Shown here: positions 7,611-15,289 of the stretch, in pieces | Position numbering within the stretch: the stretch's first letter is position 1 | Layout of the letters: the number at the start of each line of letters is the position of its first letter | Assembly: GCA_937967955.1 (NCBI GenBank) | Contig: CALBUB010000070.1 | Coordinates: forward strand, 1 to 44,852 | Source of the DNA: an uncultured Bacillota bacterium | GTDB lineage: Bacteria; Bacillota; Clostridia; Tissierellales; Tepidimicrobiaceae | Direction: 5' to 3' | DNA length: 44,852 bases | Program-made: the position numbers and the translations under genes | Notes under the pieces: generated by a model | Databases searched by the model: none | The model's input: the letters and a program-made list of their open reading frames with translations, nothing else | Told to the model about the DNA's origin: nothing

Positions 7611-8970
7611 TATTCTCACCCCGCTTCTTAAGAAATAAATTTATTAGTGCTTTTCCAGAAACCTCTACTGGCGTAATAGTAATATTTAGTCTATCTTCTA
7701 TTTGTTTAACTGTCAAATCATCAAGGAATACATGGGTTCCTTCCCTTAACATGGACTTAGGAAGCAATATTCCATCTACATTATTATAACCTTTTAGCTG
7801 TTGTAAAAGATCCTGACCAGTTACCAAGCCTGAAACTGTAATTAATTCTCCAAAGAAATTATTGACTATTGGGACTACCTTTAGCTTTAAGCCTTTAAAT
7901 TTACCCATTATTTTATCCTTAATTCCATTCATAAAGCCTTCAGCCAGTACACCTGTTGCAATAACGTAGCTTTCATTCAATACTATATCCCTATCAATTT
8001 TTCTCAACTCTTCATCTACTTCATACTCAAAACTTCTTAAAAGGCCAACACCATTTTCTAATTGGGGAAAGCCTTCATATTCATCAAATTCAGGTATTGG
8101 ATAACCAGCCATCACATAAAACTCATCGGCTGGGAATACAAACCTAGTCCCTAACCTTTCCATAAATATTTTCTGCTTTATTAGCAAAAAGTCAAGGACC
8201 TCTTTAGAAGTTTCCTTATTGAAAGCTTCTATTTTAGGTAGATTTTCTCTATATTTAGTCAAGCCTACAGGAACCACAGCTACACTTTCTACACTAGGAT
8301 ATAAACTTGCTAGATTCTTTAAAGTTCTATCCAATTCTTTTCCATCATTAATTTTAGGTACCAATACTATCTGGCAGTTAACTTTTATCCCAGCTTCCTT
8401 AAACCTCTTTAGTATAGGAAGTATATTACCAGCCTTTTTATTATTCAGCATTTTTACCCTTAGCTCAGGATTAGTAGTATGGACTGAAATATTAATAGGG
8501 CTTAGTCTGTATTTAATAATCCTATCAATTTCTTCTTCACTCATATTGGTAAGGGTAATAAAGTTTCCTTGTAAAAAGGACAACCTAGAATCATCATCTT
8601 TAAAATATAAGGTCTTTCTCATATTCTTTGGAAGCTGATCAATAAAGCAGAATATGCATTTATTTCTACAGGACTTGGCCTTATCTATTAGGGGATTTGT
8701 AAATTCAATTCCTAAGTCTTCATCAAACTCCTTTTCAATTTCAAAAGTCCAAACTTCACCATTCTTCTTTTCAATTTCTACTTCCACATATTCATCTGTA
8801 ATCAAAAATTTATAATCTATAATATCCTTTACCTTATTCCCATTAATAAACAACAATATATCTCCTGCTTCTATATTTAATTCTTCTGCAATACTGCCTT
8901 TATTCACTTTTTGAATTATATTTTTAAAATCATAGATATTGTTTAATTCATAGGTATTTTTAAATTCCAA
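7603..8970 (-). CDS. DUF512 protein: PDZ domain plus radical SAM-like Fe-S domain
   Basis: A conserved clostridial protein of unknown function found next to der. Residues ~10-60 form a PDZ-like domain (KGSIAEELNIEAGDILLFIN). A cluster-binding motif CRNKCIFCFIDQLP at about residue 100 belongs to a radical SAM-type barrel, and the C-terminal half is DUF512. The cysteine spacing C-x3-C-x2-C fits a SAM-binding [4Fe-4S] cluster. Start choice: a GTG at 8979 overlaps GGAG, so TTG 8 nt after GGAG is preferred; the two differ by 3 residues. It is the first gene of the operon with der, plsY and gpsA. Confidence 0.9.
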   Translation of the reverse strand: MEFKNTYELNNIYDFKNIIQKVNKGSIAEELNIEAGDILLFINGNKVKDIIDYKFLITDEYVEVEIEKKNGEVWTFEIEKEFDEDLGIEFTNPLIDKAKSCRNKCIFCFIDQLPKNMRKTLYFKDDDSRLSFLQGNFITLTNMSEEEIDRIIKYRLSPINISVHTTNPELRVKMLNNKKAGNILPILKRFKEAGIKVNCQIVLVPKINDGKELDRTLKNLASLYPSVESVAVVPVGLTKYRENLPKIEAFNKETSKEVLDFLLIKQKIFMERLGTRFVFPADEFYVMAGYPIPEFDEYEGFPQLENGVGLLRSFEYEVDEELRKIDRDIVLNESYVIATGVLAEGFMNGIKDKIMGKFKGLKLKVVPIVNNFFGELITVSGLVTGQDLLQQLKGYNNVDGILLPKSMLREGTHVFLDDLTVKQIEDRLNITITPVEVSGKALINLFLKKRGENNG

Positions 8971-9013
8971 ATTTAACACTCCATTTTGTTATATTTAATA
9001 CACATATAGAATT

Positions 9014-9022
9014 ATTATAGCA
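9014..9022 (-). promoter_or_regulatory. Extended -10 promoter of the DUF512-der-plsY-gpsA operon
   Basis: TGCTATAAT on the minus strand is a perfect extended -10, about 45 nt before the first gene. The -35 region is poor. It sits between the glyA terminator and the operon. Confidence 0.5.
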
Positions 9023-9054
9023 AATTTATAATCTAAATATATAGTAATAAGCAA

Positions 9055-9094
9055 AAATATTTGGGCCTACAGTTATCTGCAGGCCCAAATATTT
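9055..9094 (-). terminator. Rho-independent terminator of glyA
   Basis: A 14-bp stem (AAATATTTGGGCCT with complement), one mismatch, 3 more pairs and a 4-nt loop. A TTTTTG tract follows in the minus-strand direction. It starts at the glyA stop codon. Confidence 0.9.
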
Positions 9095-10325
9095 ATTTAT
9101 ATAGTGGAAAGCGATTACAAAGTTCTAATACCTCTTTCTTAATTTCAGCCCTATCAGCATCTTTATTGAGAGCCCTATCTATTAATTCAGCAATCTTCTT
9201 CATCTCTTCTTCTTTCATCCCTCTAGTAGTAACTGCTGGAGTACCTATTCTTATACCACTAGTAATAGTTGGTTTTTCAGGATCAAAAGGAATAGTATTC
9301 TTATTTGTAGTAATATTTACTTCCTCTAATAACTCCTCAGCTTCTTTACCTGTTAAGCCCTTAGATCTCACATCTATCAATATTAGGTGGTTGTCTGTTC
9401 CACCTGAAACCAACCTATAGCCTTTTTCCTTTAAACTTTCTGCTAATACTTTTGCATTTTTTATTACCTGCTGTTGATATTCTTTAAATTCATCTTTCAA
9501 AGCTTCTCCAAAACATACAGCTTTAGCTGCAATCACATGCATCAACGGTCCACCTTGAATGCCTGGAAAGATGGCCTTATCAATCTGCTTAGCATATTCT
9601 TTTTTACAAAGAATAGCTCCACCTCTAGGACCTCTTAATGTCTTATGGGTAGTGGTTGTAACAAAATCAGCGTATGGAACTGGGTTTGGATGAAGGCCTG
9701 CGGCAACTAAGCCTGCAATATGGGCCATATCTACCATCAAATAAGCTCCTACTTCATCAGCTATTTCTCTAAACTTTTTAAAATCGATAATTCTTGGGTA
9801 TGCACTTGCACCTGCAACAATCAATTTTGGTTTTTCCCTTAAGGCTATTTCCCTTACCTTATCATAATCTATCATTTCAGTTTCCTTATCAACACCATAA
9901 GATACAAAATTATAATACGTTCCAGATATGTTTACAGGGCTACCGTGGGTTAAATGGCCTCCTTGGGATAAGTCCATTCCTAAAACTTTATCTCCTGGTT
10001 TTAAAATTGTAAAATATACTCCTAAATTAGCATTAGAACCGGAATGGGGTTGAACGTTTACATGCTCTGCACCAAATAGTTTCTTAAGTCTTTCTCTAGC
10101 AATATCCTCTACTTGATCTACAAATTCGCAACCACCGTAATATCTTCTTCCTGGATATCCTTCAGCATATTTGTTGGTCATAGGGCTGCCCATGGCTTCC
10201 ATAACTTGAATGGATACAAAATTTTCAGAGGCAATTAGTTCAATATGTTCTTGCTGTCTATTTATTTCTAACTCTATTGACTTCATTACCTCTGGATCAT
10301 ATTTGGATAGATTTGAAAAGTCCAT
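9093..10325 (-). CDS. glyA: Serine hydroxymethyltransferase
   Basis: PLP enzyme that interconverts serine and glycine with transfer of a one-carbon unit to tetrahydrofolate; cytosolic. Key features: NKYAEGYPGRRYYGG near residue 51, HSGSNAN, and DMAHIAG. The PLP lysine is K228 in TTTTHKTLRGPRGG. The 410-residue length is standard. The ATG has AAAGGAG 9 nt upstream. It is monocistronic, ending at its own terminator. The promoter is divergent from the ThrE exporter genes and overlaps theirs; glycine/serine synthesis beside a threonine/serine-type exporter makes biochemical sense, but joint control is inference. Confidence 0.97.
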   Translation of the reverse strand: MDFSNLSKYDPEVMKSIELEINRQQEHIELIASENFVSIQVMEAMGSPMTNKYAEGYPGRRYYGGCEFVDQVEDIARERLKKLFGAEHVNVQPHSGSNANLGVYFTILKPGDKVLGMDLSQGGHLTHGSPVNISGTYYNFVSYGVDKETEMIDYDKVREIALREKPKLIVAGASAYPRIIDFKKFREIADEVGAYLMVDMAHIAGLVAAGLHPNPVPYADFVTTTTHKTLRGPRGGAILCKKEYAKQIDKAIFPGIQGGPLMHVIAAKAVCFGEALKDEFKEYQQQVIKNAKVLAESLKEKGYRLVSGGTDNHLILIDVRSKGLTGKEAEELLEEVNITTNKNTIPFDPEKPTITSGIRIGTPAVTTRGMKEEEMKKIAELIDRALNKDADRAEIKKEVLELCNRFPLYK

Positions 10326-10381
10326 TTTTTTCAGCTCCTTTCACTATTAGTTTTCTATAAATGAGCAAAAAATATTAGTAA

Positions 10382-10411
10382 ATTATAAAAAAATAGTGCT
10401 TTTGTAGACAA
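10382..10411 (-). promoter_or_regulatory. Promoter of glyA
   Basis: Minus-strand TTGTCT, 18 nt, then a perfect TATAAT. Its -35 bases are the complement of those used by the rightward exporter promoter. Confidence 0.6.
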
Positions 10412-10433
10412 GAAAATAATAATATAATATAAT
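10405..10433 (+). promoter_or_regulatory. Promoter of the ThrE-type exporter genes
   Basis: TAGACA, 17 nt, then a perfect TATAAT. It gives a leader of about 100 nt before the first ATG. The -35 hexamer overlaps that of glyA on the other strand by five bases. Confidence 0.55.
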
Positions 10434-10455
10434 ATCCTCATGCAATAACTGGACA

Positions 10456-10504
10456 AAATAACTTATTTGCAATTATTTACTTAAATTAATTATATAAGTT
10501 ATTT
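10456..10504 (+). repeat. Inverted repeat in the exporter mRNA leader
   Basis: AAATAACTTAT and its exact complement ATAAGTTATTT, 11 bp, separated by 27 nt. It lies between the predicted start of transcription and the SD. It could fold as an RNA hairpin or be an operator; the pairing is A/T-rich and weak. Confidence 0.4.
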
Positions 10505-10542
10505 ACTCTATTTTCAACAAGGTTTATAAGGAGGTGGATCCC

Positions 10543-11331
10543 ATGAACAATAATGAAAGTCTTACAAAAGATGAAGCTAAAAAACTCCTTCTATTAGCCA
10601 TATTATCAGGAAAAATAATGTTAAAAAACGGAGCTGAAACTTACAGAGTAGAAGACACAATAGAAAGGATATGTAAATCTAGAAAAGGTGTAAAATATGC
10701 TAACGTATTTTCTACCCCAACAGGTATTTTTGTGTCAATTGAAATTGAAGATGAAGTGCTGTCCCATATTATGAGAGTTAAAACAATAAAAATCGATTTA
10801 AACAAAATAAATCTAGTAAATGATTTTTCAAGGGAATTTGTAAGTTCAAACATGAGCATCGATGAAGGCTTTAGGAGATTAAACGAGATAGATAAAATAA
10901 AAAGTTACAAGCCAATACTTAAGTGTTTTGTAGGGGGAATATGTTGTGCCTTTTTTTCACTATTATTTCAGGGAGGCTTTAGGGAGTTTTTATCTAGCTT
11001 TTTAATAGGTTTTATGGTGGTTTTAACGATCACTAAATTAGACAAATATAAAATGACTTTTTTCATCAACAACTTTATTGGTGCTATAGTAGCTTCTTTA
11101 TTAGCCATATTGATCTCAAGTATTGGCATAACTCAAGATATAAATAATATGATTATTTCCTCTATAATGCCATTAGTTCCAGGTGTAGCTATAACTAACG
11201 CTATGAGAGACACTATTTCCGGGGATTTTGTATCTGGCCTTTCAAGGGCCATGGAAGCAGTTTTTTCAGCTTTAGCCATAGCATTTGGAGTAGGACTAGT
11301 ATTAAACATATATTTTAGGGGGTTATTATAA
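10543..11331 (+). CDS. Threonine/serine exporter family protein, larger subunit (ThrE/DUF1212 domain)
   Basis: First half of a split ThrE-type amino acid exporter. Residues ~1-120 form the cytoplasmic DUF1212-type domain (LKNGAETYRVEDTIERICKS, then STPTGIFVSIEI). About five membrane helices follow from residue ~125. The motif MPLVPGVAITNAMRDT is typical of the family. I chose the ATG because AAGGAGGT is 7 nt upstream; an earlier GTG overlaps it. Its TAA overlaps the ATG of the next gene by one base. Members export threonine or serine; the real substrate here is not shown. Confidence 0.88.
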   Translation: MNNNESLTKDEAKKLLLLAILSGKIMLKNGAETYRVEDTIERICKSRKGVKYANVFSTPTGIFVSIEIEDEVLSHIMRVKTIKIDLNKINLVNDFSREFVSSNMSIDEGFRRLNEIDKIKSYKPILKCFVGGICCAFFSLLFQGGFREFLSSFLIGFMVVLTITKLDKYKMTFFINNFIGAIVASLLAILISSIGITQDINNMIISSIMPLVPGVAITNAMRDTISGDFVSGLSRAMEAVFSALAIAFGVGLVLNIYFRGLL

Positions 11332-11768
11332 TGGAAATAATCAAACAAATGATATTTGCCTTCTTATCAACAGTAGGTTTTAGTATACTTTTTACAACAC
11401 CAAAGGATTCTATTAAAAAAGCTGGTTTAGTAGGCAGTATAGGCTGGGGAATATATTATGTATCTTCAACAGTATTAAACAACAAGATTATAAGCACTTT
11501 ACTTGCCTCCATTTCAATTGGCATCATGGGAGAACTATTTGCTAGACATAATAAAAAGCCAGCAACAGTGTTTATAATTCCGGGAATCATTCCCTTAGTT
11601 CCTGGTGCTGGCATGTATTACACTATGTTAGAATTAGTGAATAAAAACTATTATAAGGCAATAGATATAGGAACAGAAACCCTTTTTGTAGCAGCTTCCA
11701 TATCTATAGGCCTAATAATCTCAACTATATTATCCACATCTATAAAGAGAGTCAAAAATAAGAATTAA
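11331..11768 (+). CDS. Threonine/serine exporter family protein, smaller subunit (DUF3815)
   Basis: Second half of the split exporter: 145 residues, four predicted membrane helices, with the conserved loop IPGIIPLVPGAGMYYTMLEL at about residues 83-102. In full-length ThrE both parts are one protein; here the stop and start overlap (TAATG), so the two should be made in equal amounts. Its stop codon is interleaved with that of the convergent CsoR-like gene (shared TTAA). No terminator is visible between them. Confidence 0.87.
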   Translation: MEIIKQMIFAFLSTVGFSILFTTPKDSIKKAGLVGSIGWGIYYVSSTVLNNKIISTLLASISIGIMGELFARHNKKPATVFIIPGIIPLVPGAGMYYTMLELVNKNYYKAIDIGTETLFVAASISIGLIISTILSTSIKRVKNKN

Positions 11769-12052
11769 TTATGTCTCGTATATTTTACCATAATATTGAC
11801 AAGCTCATCTAATGCCTCTTCTTCTGCAACCCCATTTAAATAACTTTTTAAGCAATCCTTCATATAATTTTCTAATATTAGTCCACCTACAGCATTTAAT
11901 GCCGACTTGGCTGCTGCTATTTGTATTAGTATGTCACTACAATGCTTCCCCTCTTCTATCATCTTCTGTATCCCTTTAACTTGTCCCTCTATCCTTTTCA
12001 ATCGATTTATCAAGGCTCCTTTTTCCTCTAAGTTAACAACCAAATAAATCAT
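11765..12052 (-). CDS. CsoR-family metal- or persulfide-sensing repressor
   Basis: An all-helical 95-residue DUF156 protein (LINRLKRIEGQVKGIQKMIE at residues 14-33). Copper-sensing CsoR uses a Cys-His-Cys triad spaced 25 and 4 residues. Here Cys38 and Cys67 have exactly the right separation, but the His position is Tyr63, so Cu(I) sensing as in CsoR is doubtful. A two-Cys persulfide sensor like CstR, or another ligand, is possible. Last gene after aspS, tcdA and the RseC-like gene. Start uncertain: the ATG lies directly on AAAGGG, and TTG three codons later has better spacing. No CopA/CopZ gene is near. Confidence 0.88.
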   Translation of the reverse strand: MIYLVVNLEEKGALINRLKRIEGQVKGIQKMIEEGKHCSDILIQIAAAKSALNAVGGLILENYMKDCLKSYLNGVAEEEALDELVNIMVKYTRHN

Positions 12053-12064
12053 CCCTTTCTAGGT

Positions 12065-12496
12065 TTACTTAATAATTCTTGTTATCTCTAAAGGAGTTTC
12101 TTCCTTTTTCTTTATATATTTATCAAGTAACCTGATAATCACAAAGGATATAGCTAAAAACAGCATTCCAACTCCAAAGCCTAACATTTCATAATTAGCG
12201 CTACCTATTGACTGGAAATAATTAATTCCTAAAAATATACCTATCAACAACATAATAAAAGGAACCATATAAACTATAAAAGTATACTTTAATATTTTCT
12301 GGGGCTTTGCTTTAATTTCTACTAAATCCCCTGCCTTAGCTCCTACATTGTTCTTTGTTACTACAGTTAAAGTGGCAGTTTCGGAAGAACAACTAGCAGC
12401 ACAACCCGCACAGTTTCCTCCACAGCCTGATAAACGTGAAACTACAACTTCTGCTTGGTTTCCAAAAGTACGCCTAATAATACCTACTTGTTCCAC
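12065..12496 (-). CDS. RseC/MucC-family membrane redox protein
   Basis: SoxR-reducing/RseC family (pfam04246). The N-terminal domain contains the cysteines C25, C29, C32 and C36 in SGCGGNCAGCAASC, which could hold a cluster or act in thiol chemistry. Two membrane helices follow at about residues 70-90 and 100-122. In Proteobacteria RseC works with the Rnf complex; in Clostridia the role is not settled. The GTG start overlaps the last base of the tcdA stop codon, with GGAGGTGA 6 nt upstream. The CsoR-like gene starts 12 nt after its stop. Confidence 0.88.
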   Translation of the reverse strand: MEQVGIIRRTFGNQAEVVVSRLSGCGGNCAGCAASCSSETATLTVVTKNNVGAKAGDLVEIKAKPQKILKYTFIVYMVPFIMLLIGIFLGINYFQSIGSANYEMLGFGVGMLFLAISFVIIRLLDKYIKKKEETPLEITRIIK

Positions 12497-13209
12497 TAAT
12501 TTTCACCTCCAAAAACTAAGTCTTTAACTACTTCTGAAGCTAGTATAAGGCCAGCTACAGAAGGTACAAAAGAAACACTTCCAGGTACTGCCTTCCTTAC
12601 TCCTGCTTTCTCCAAATTGACCTTTATAGGCTTCTCTTTAGACCATACTACCTTTAACTCTTTAATATTTCTTCTTTTTAATTCTCTCCTCATGACTTTA
12701 GCTAAGGGGCAGGTGTGGGTGCTGTATATGTCCCCTACTTCCAATAGGGTTGGATTTAATTTATTGCCTGCCCCCATGCTGGATATGATAGGTATATTTT
12801 TTTCCTTGCAGGTAGTTATCAAATCAATTTTTGCTGTAACCATATCTATAGCATCTACAACATAATCATAGGCAGTGGATATAAGCTTTTCCCTATTTTT
12901 TTCATTGTACTTTTCCCTATATATTTCTATCTTTAGCTCTGGATTTATAGCTAAAAGCCTTTCCTTCATCACTTCTACTTTTACTAGTCCCACTGTTTTT
13001 GATGTGGCATGGATTTGCCTATTTATATTGGTTATATCTATTATATCATAATCAATTAGAATTATCTTTCCTAAACCAGCTCTTACTAAAGCTTCGCTGG
13101 TAAAGGAGCCTACTCCTCCAATTCCAAATACTGCCACTGTAGATTTTTTTAGTTTTTCCATTCCTTCTTTGCCTAATAATAGCTCTGTTCTTTCAAATCT
13201 GTTGTCCAT
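12496..13209 (-). CDS. tcdA: tRNA threonylcarbamoyladenosine dehydratase
   Basis: E1-like ThiF-fold enzyme that uses ATP to cyclise t6A37 in tRNA to ct6A. The nucleotide-binding motif is FGIGGVGSFTSEALVRAG near residue 29. DYDIIDITNINRQIHA supplies the adenylation Asp, Asn and Arg residues. VVDAIDMVTAKIDLI and SSMGAGNKLNPT are family blocks. The second of two adjacent ATGs has better spacing to AAGGGGA. It begins 20 nt after aspS, so it is probably controlled by the same T-box. It modifies tRNA rather than activating sulfur, as no sulfur-carrier gene is near. Confidence 0.92.
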   Translation of the reverse strand: MDNRFERTELLLGKEGMEKLKKSTVAVFGIGGVGSFTSEALVRAGLGKIILIDYDIIDITNINRQIHATSKTVGLVKVEVMKERLLAINPELKIEIYREKYNEKNREKLISTAYDYVVDAIDMVTAKIDLITTCKEKNIPIISSMGAGNKLNPTLLEVGDIYSTHTCPLAKVMRRELKRRNIKELKVVWSKEKPIKVNLEKAGVRKAVPGSVSFVPSVAGLILASEVVKDLVFGGEN

Positions 13210-13229
13210 CATTATCCCCTTACTATAAT

Positions 13230-15008
13230 CTATTCTAAATCTAGTTTAATGTGTACTTCTTTAAGCTGTTCATCAGATATATCTGTTGGTGCATCTGTTA
13301 ACAAGCAGGTTGCTGATTGAGTTTTAGGGAAAGCAATAACATCCCTTATGTTAGAAGTATTGGTTAATGTCATAATGAGTCTGTCAAAGCCGTAAGCAAT
13401 ACCACCATGAGGCGGTGTACCATATTTAAAGGCCTCTAATAAGAAACCAAACTTATCCCAAGCTTCTTCTTCTGTAAAACCAAGGGCTTTAAACATCCTC
13501 TTTTGTAGTCCTGTATCGCTAATCCTAATACTTCCACCACCTATTTCTTCCCCGTTTATAACTATATCATAAGCTTTGGCTCTAACCCTTTCTGGTGCCG
13601 TTTCTAACAAATCAATGTCTTCATCCATAGGATGGGTAAATGGATGGTGCTTAGCTACATATCTGTTTTCCTCTTCATCCCATTCAAATAGTGGAAACTC
13701 CACTATCCATACTGGTTTTATATCATTGTCATCTAATATGTTAAGCCTTCTAGCTACTTCATTTCTTAAGTTTCCTAAGCTATCGAATACTACTGGGTCT
13801 TTGTCAGCAACAAATAAAAGTAAATCTCCCTTTTCTCCTTCCATTCTCTCAAGTATTCTATTTAACTCCTCTTCTGACAGGAATTTAGCTATTGGAGAAG
13901 TTACACCTTCATCTGTTACCTTTATCCAAGCTAAACCCTTTGCCCCATAAGTCTTAACATAGTCTTCTAGGCTATTTATATCCTTTCTGGAGAAGCTATC
14001 TCCATAGCCTTTTACATTTATACCCCTTACAGAGCCCTTGTTTTCAACTACATTTCTAAAAACTTTAAACTCTGAGGATTTAACTATATCTGTTATATTT
14101 ACAAGCTCAAAACCAAACCTTAAATCTGGCTTATCTACACCAAATCTTTCCATGGCTTCTTTGTAACTCATCCTTGGAATAGGCAGTTGTATTTCAATAC
14201 CCCTTAACTCCTTAAACAGCCTATATAAAAGCTTTTCATTTATACTTATTACATCATCTACATCTACAAAGGACATTTCAATATCCAATTGGGTAAATTC
14301 AGGCTGCCTATTTGCTCTTAAATCCTCATCCCTGAAACATCTAACTATCTGGTAATACCTATCCATTCCTGCCACCATTAACAGCTGCTTCATCAGCTGA
14401 GGTGATTGGGGAAGAGCATAAAATTTCCCTGGATTTACCCTACTAGGCACTAGATAGTCTCTTGCCCCTTCTGGAGTAGGTTTAGTAAGCATAGGGGTTT
14501 CTATTTCCCAGAAGTGGTGTTCATCCATAAAGTCCCTAATTATTTTTGCAGTCTTATGTCTCATTTTAAGCCTATGTTGCATAGAAGGCTTTCTCAAATC
14601 TAAGTATCTGTATTTAAGCCTCATGGCTTCACTGACATTATCATCATCTTTAATATATATAGGTGGGGTTTCTGCTTCATTAAGTATTCTCAACTCTTCA
14701 GCTAATACTTCCACATCTCCAGTAGGAAGCTCTTTGTTTTTAGACTGCCTTTCTCTAACCTTTCCTTTAACAGCTAAAACATACTCTGATTTAACTTTTT
14801 CTGCCTTATGGAATACCTCCTTTGAAACTGTATCATCAAATACTATTTGACATATGCCTGTTATATCTCTTAAATCAACGAATATTAAGGAACCTAAATT
14901 TCTTTCTCTTTGTACCCAACCCATCAATACTACTTCTTCTCCAACATTTTCAATCCTCAAATTTCCACACATATGGGTCCTTCTTAAATCTCCCATAGTT
15001 TCTCTCAT
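13230..15008 (-). CDS. aspS: Aspartyl-tRNA synthetase
   Basis: Class II synthetase that charges tRNA-Asp; bacterial type with the GAD insertion. An N-terminal OB-fold anticodon-binding domain (GWVQRERNLGSLIFVDLRD) is followed by motif 2 (RCFRDEDLRANRQPEFTQLD). The GAD domain lies at about residues 290-420, and motif 3 is HGGIAYGFDRL near the C-terminus. The second ATG is preferred because GAGGAGGT is 6 nt upstream; the first ATG abuts it. Total 592 residues, typical. Controlled by the T-box just upstream; first gene of the operon with tcdA, the RseC-like gene and the CsoR-like gene. Confidence 0.97.
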   Translation of the reverse strand: MRETMGDLRRTHMCGNLRIENVGEEVVLMGWVQRERNLGSLIFVDLRDITGICQIVFDDTVSKEVFHKAEKVKSEYVLAVKGKVRERQSKNKELPTGDVEVLAEELRILNEAETPPIYIKDDDNVSEAMRLKYRYLDLRKPSMQHRLKMRHKTAKIIRDFMDEHHFWEIETPMLTKPTPEGARDYLVPSRVNPGKFYALPQSPQLMKQLLMVAGMDRYYQIVRCFRDEDLRANRQPEFTQLDIEMSFVDVDDVISINEKLLYRLFKELRGIEIQLPIPRMSYKEAMERFGVDKPDLRFGFELVNITDIVKSSEFKVFRNVVENKGSVRGINVKGYGDSFSRKDINSLEDYVKTYGAKGLAWIKVTDEGVTSPIAKFLSEEELNRILERMEGEKGDLLLFVADKDPVVFDSLGNLRNEVARRLNILDDNDIKPVWIVEFPLFEWDEEENRYVAKHHPFTHPMDEDIDLLETAPERVRAKAYDIVINGEEIGGGSIRISDTGLQKRMFKALGFTEEEAWDKFGFLLEAFKYGTPPHGGIAYGFDRLIMTLTNTSNIRDVIAFPKTQSATCLLTDAPTDISDEQLKEVHIKLDLE

Positions 15009-15021
15009 ATCCATACCTCCT

Positions 15022-15254
15022 CAAAAAATAATATCCTCTCATCACTTACAATAGGGACGAGAGGAAATTTTCTCGCGGTGCCACCCTAATTAGGTTTTCA
15101 CCTCACTCAAATATTTTAACGCTACAAGCGAACAACACAAGTTGTTGACTCGAAGGTGTCTTCGTTAAATATTAGTATCGGTTTCCACCAGCACCGACTC
15201 TCTATAACTAAGGGATTTAACTACTCTTCCTTCTCATCGTCTTAATATTTATTT
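15022..15254 (-). promoter_or_regulatory. T-box riboswitch (Asp) of aspS
   Basis: Read on the minus strand, the leader has stem I with an AGAGAG-type distal loop and a GAC specifier (bases 15158-15160) matching aspartate. The T-box core GGGTGGCACCGCG lies at 15074-15086. The antiterminator pairs GGG...CGAGA with TCTCGTCCC. The competing terminator is a stem at 15035-15064 (CCTCTCGTC/GATGAGAGG) followed by a T run. Uncharged tRNA-Asp would favour antitermination. Confidence 0.93.
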
Positions 15255-15260
15255 TTAAAC

Positions 15261-15289
15261 ATTATAAAATATGTGAAAAAAAGTGTCAA
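15261..15289 (-). promoter_or_regulatory. Consensus promoter of the aspS T-box transcript
   Basis: Perfect TTGACA, 17 nt, perfect TATAAT on the minus strand. The -35 box includes the TGA stop codon of hemZ. Confidence 0.9.

Noticed and set aside
7249..7638. 129-codon plus-strand frame opposite der
   Set aside because: Shadow of the G-domain coding sequence; no SD and no family resemblance.
8219..8638. 139-codon plus-strand frame opposite the DUF512 gene
   Set aside because: Antisense to a conserved gene, no SD, low-complexity hydrophobic composition typical of shadows.
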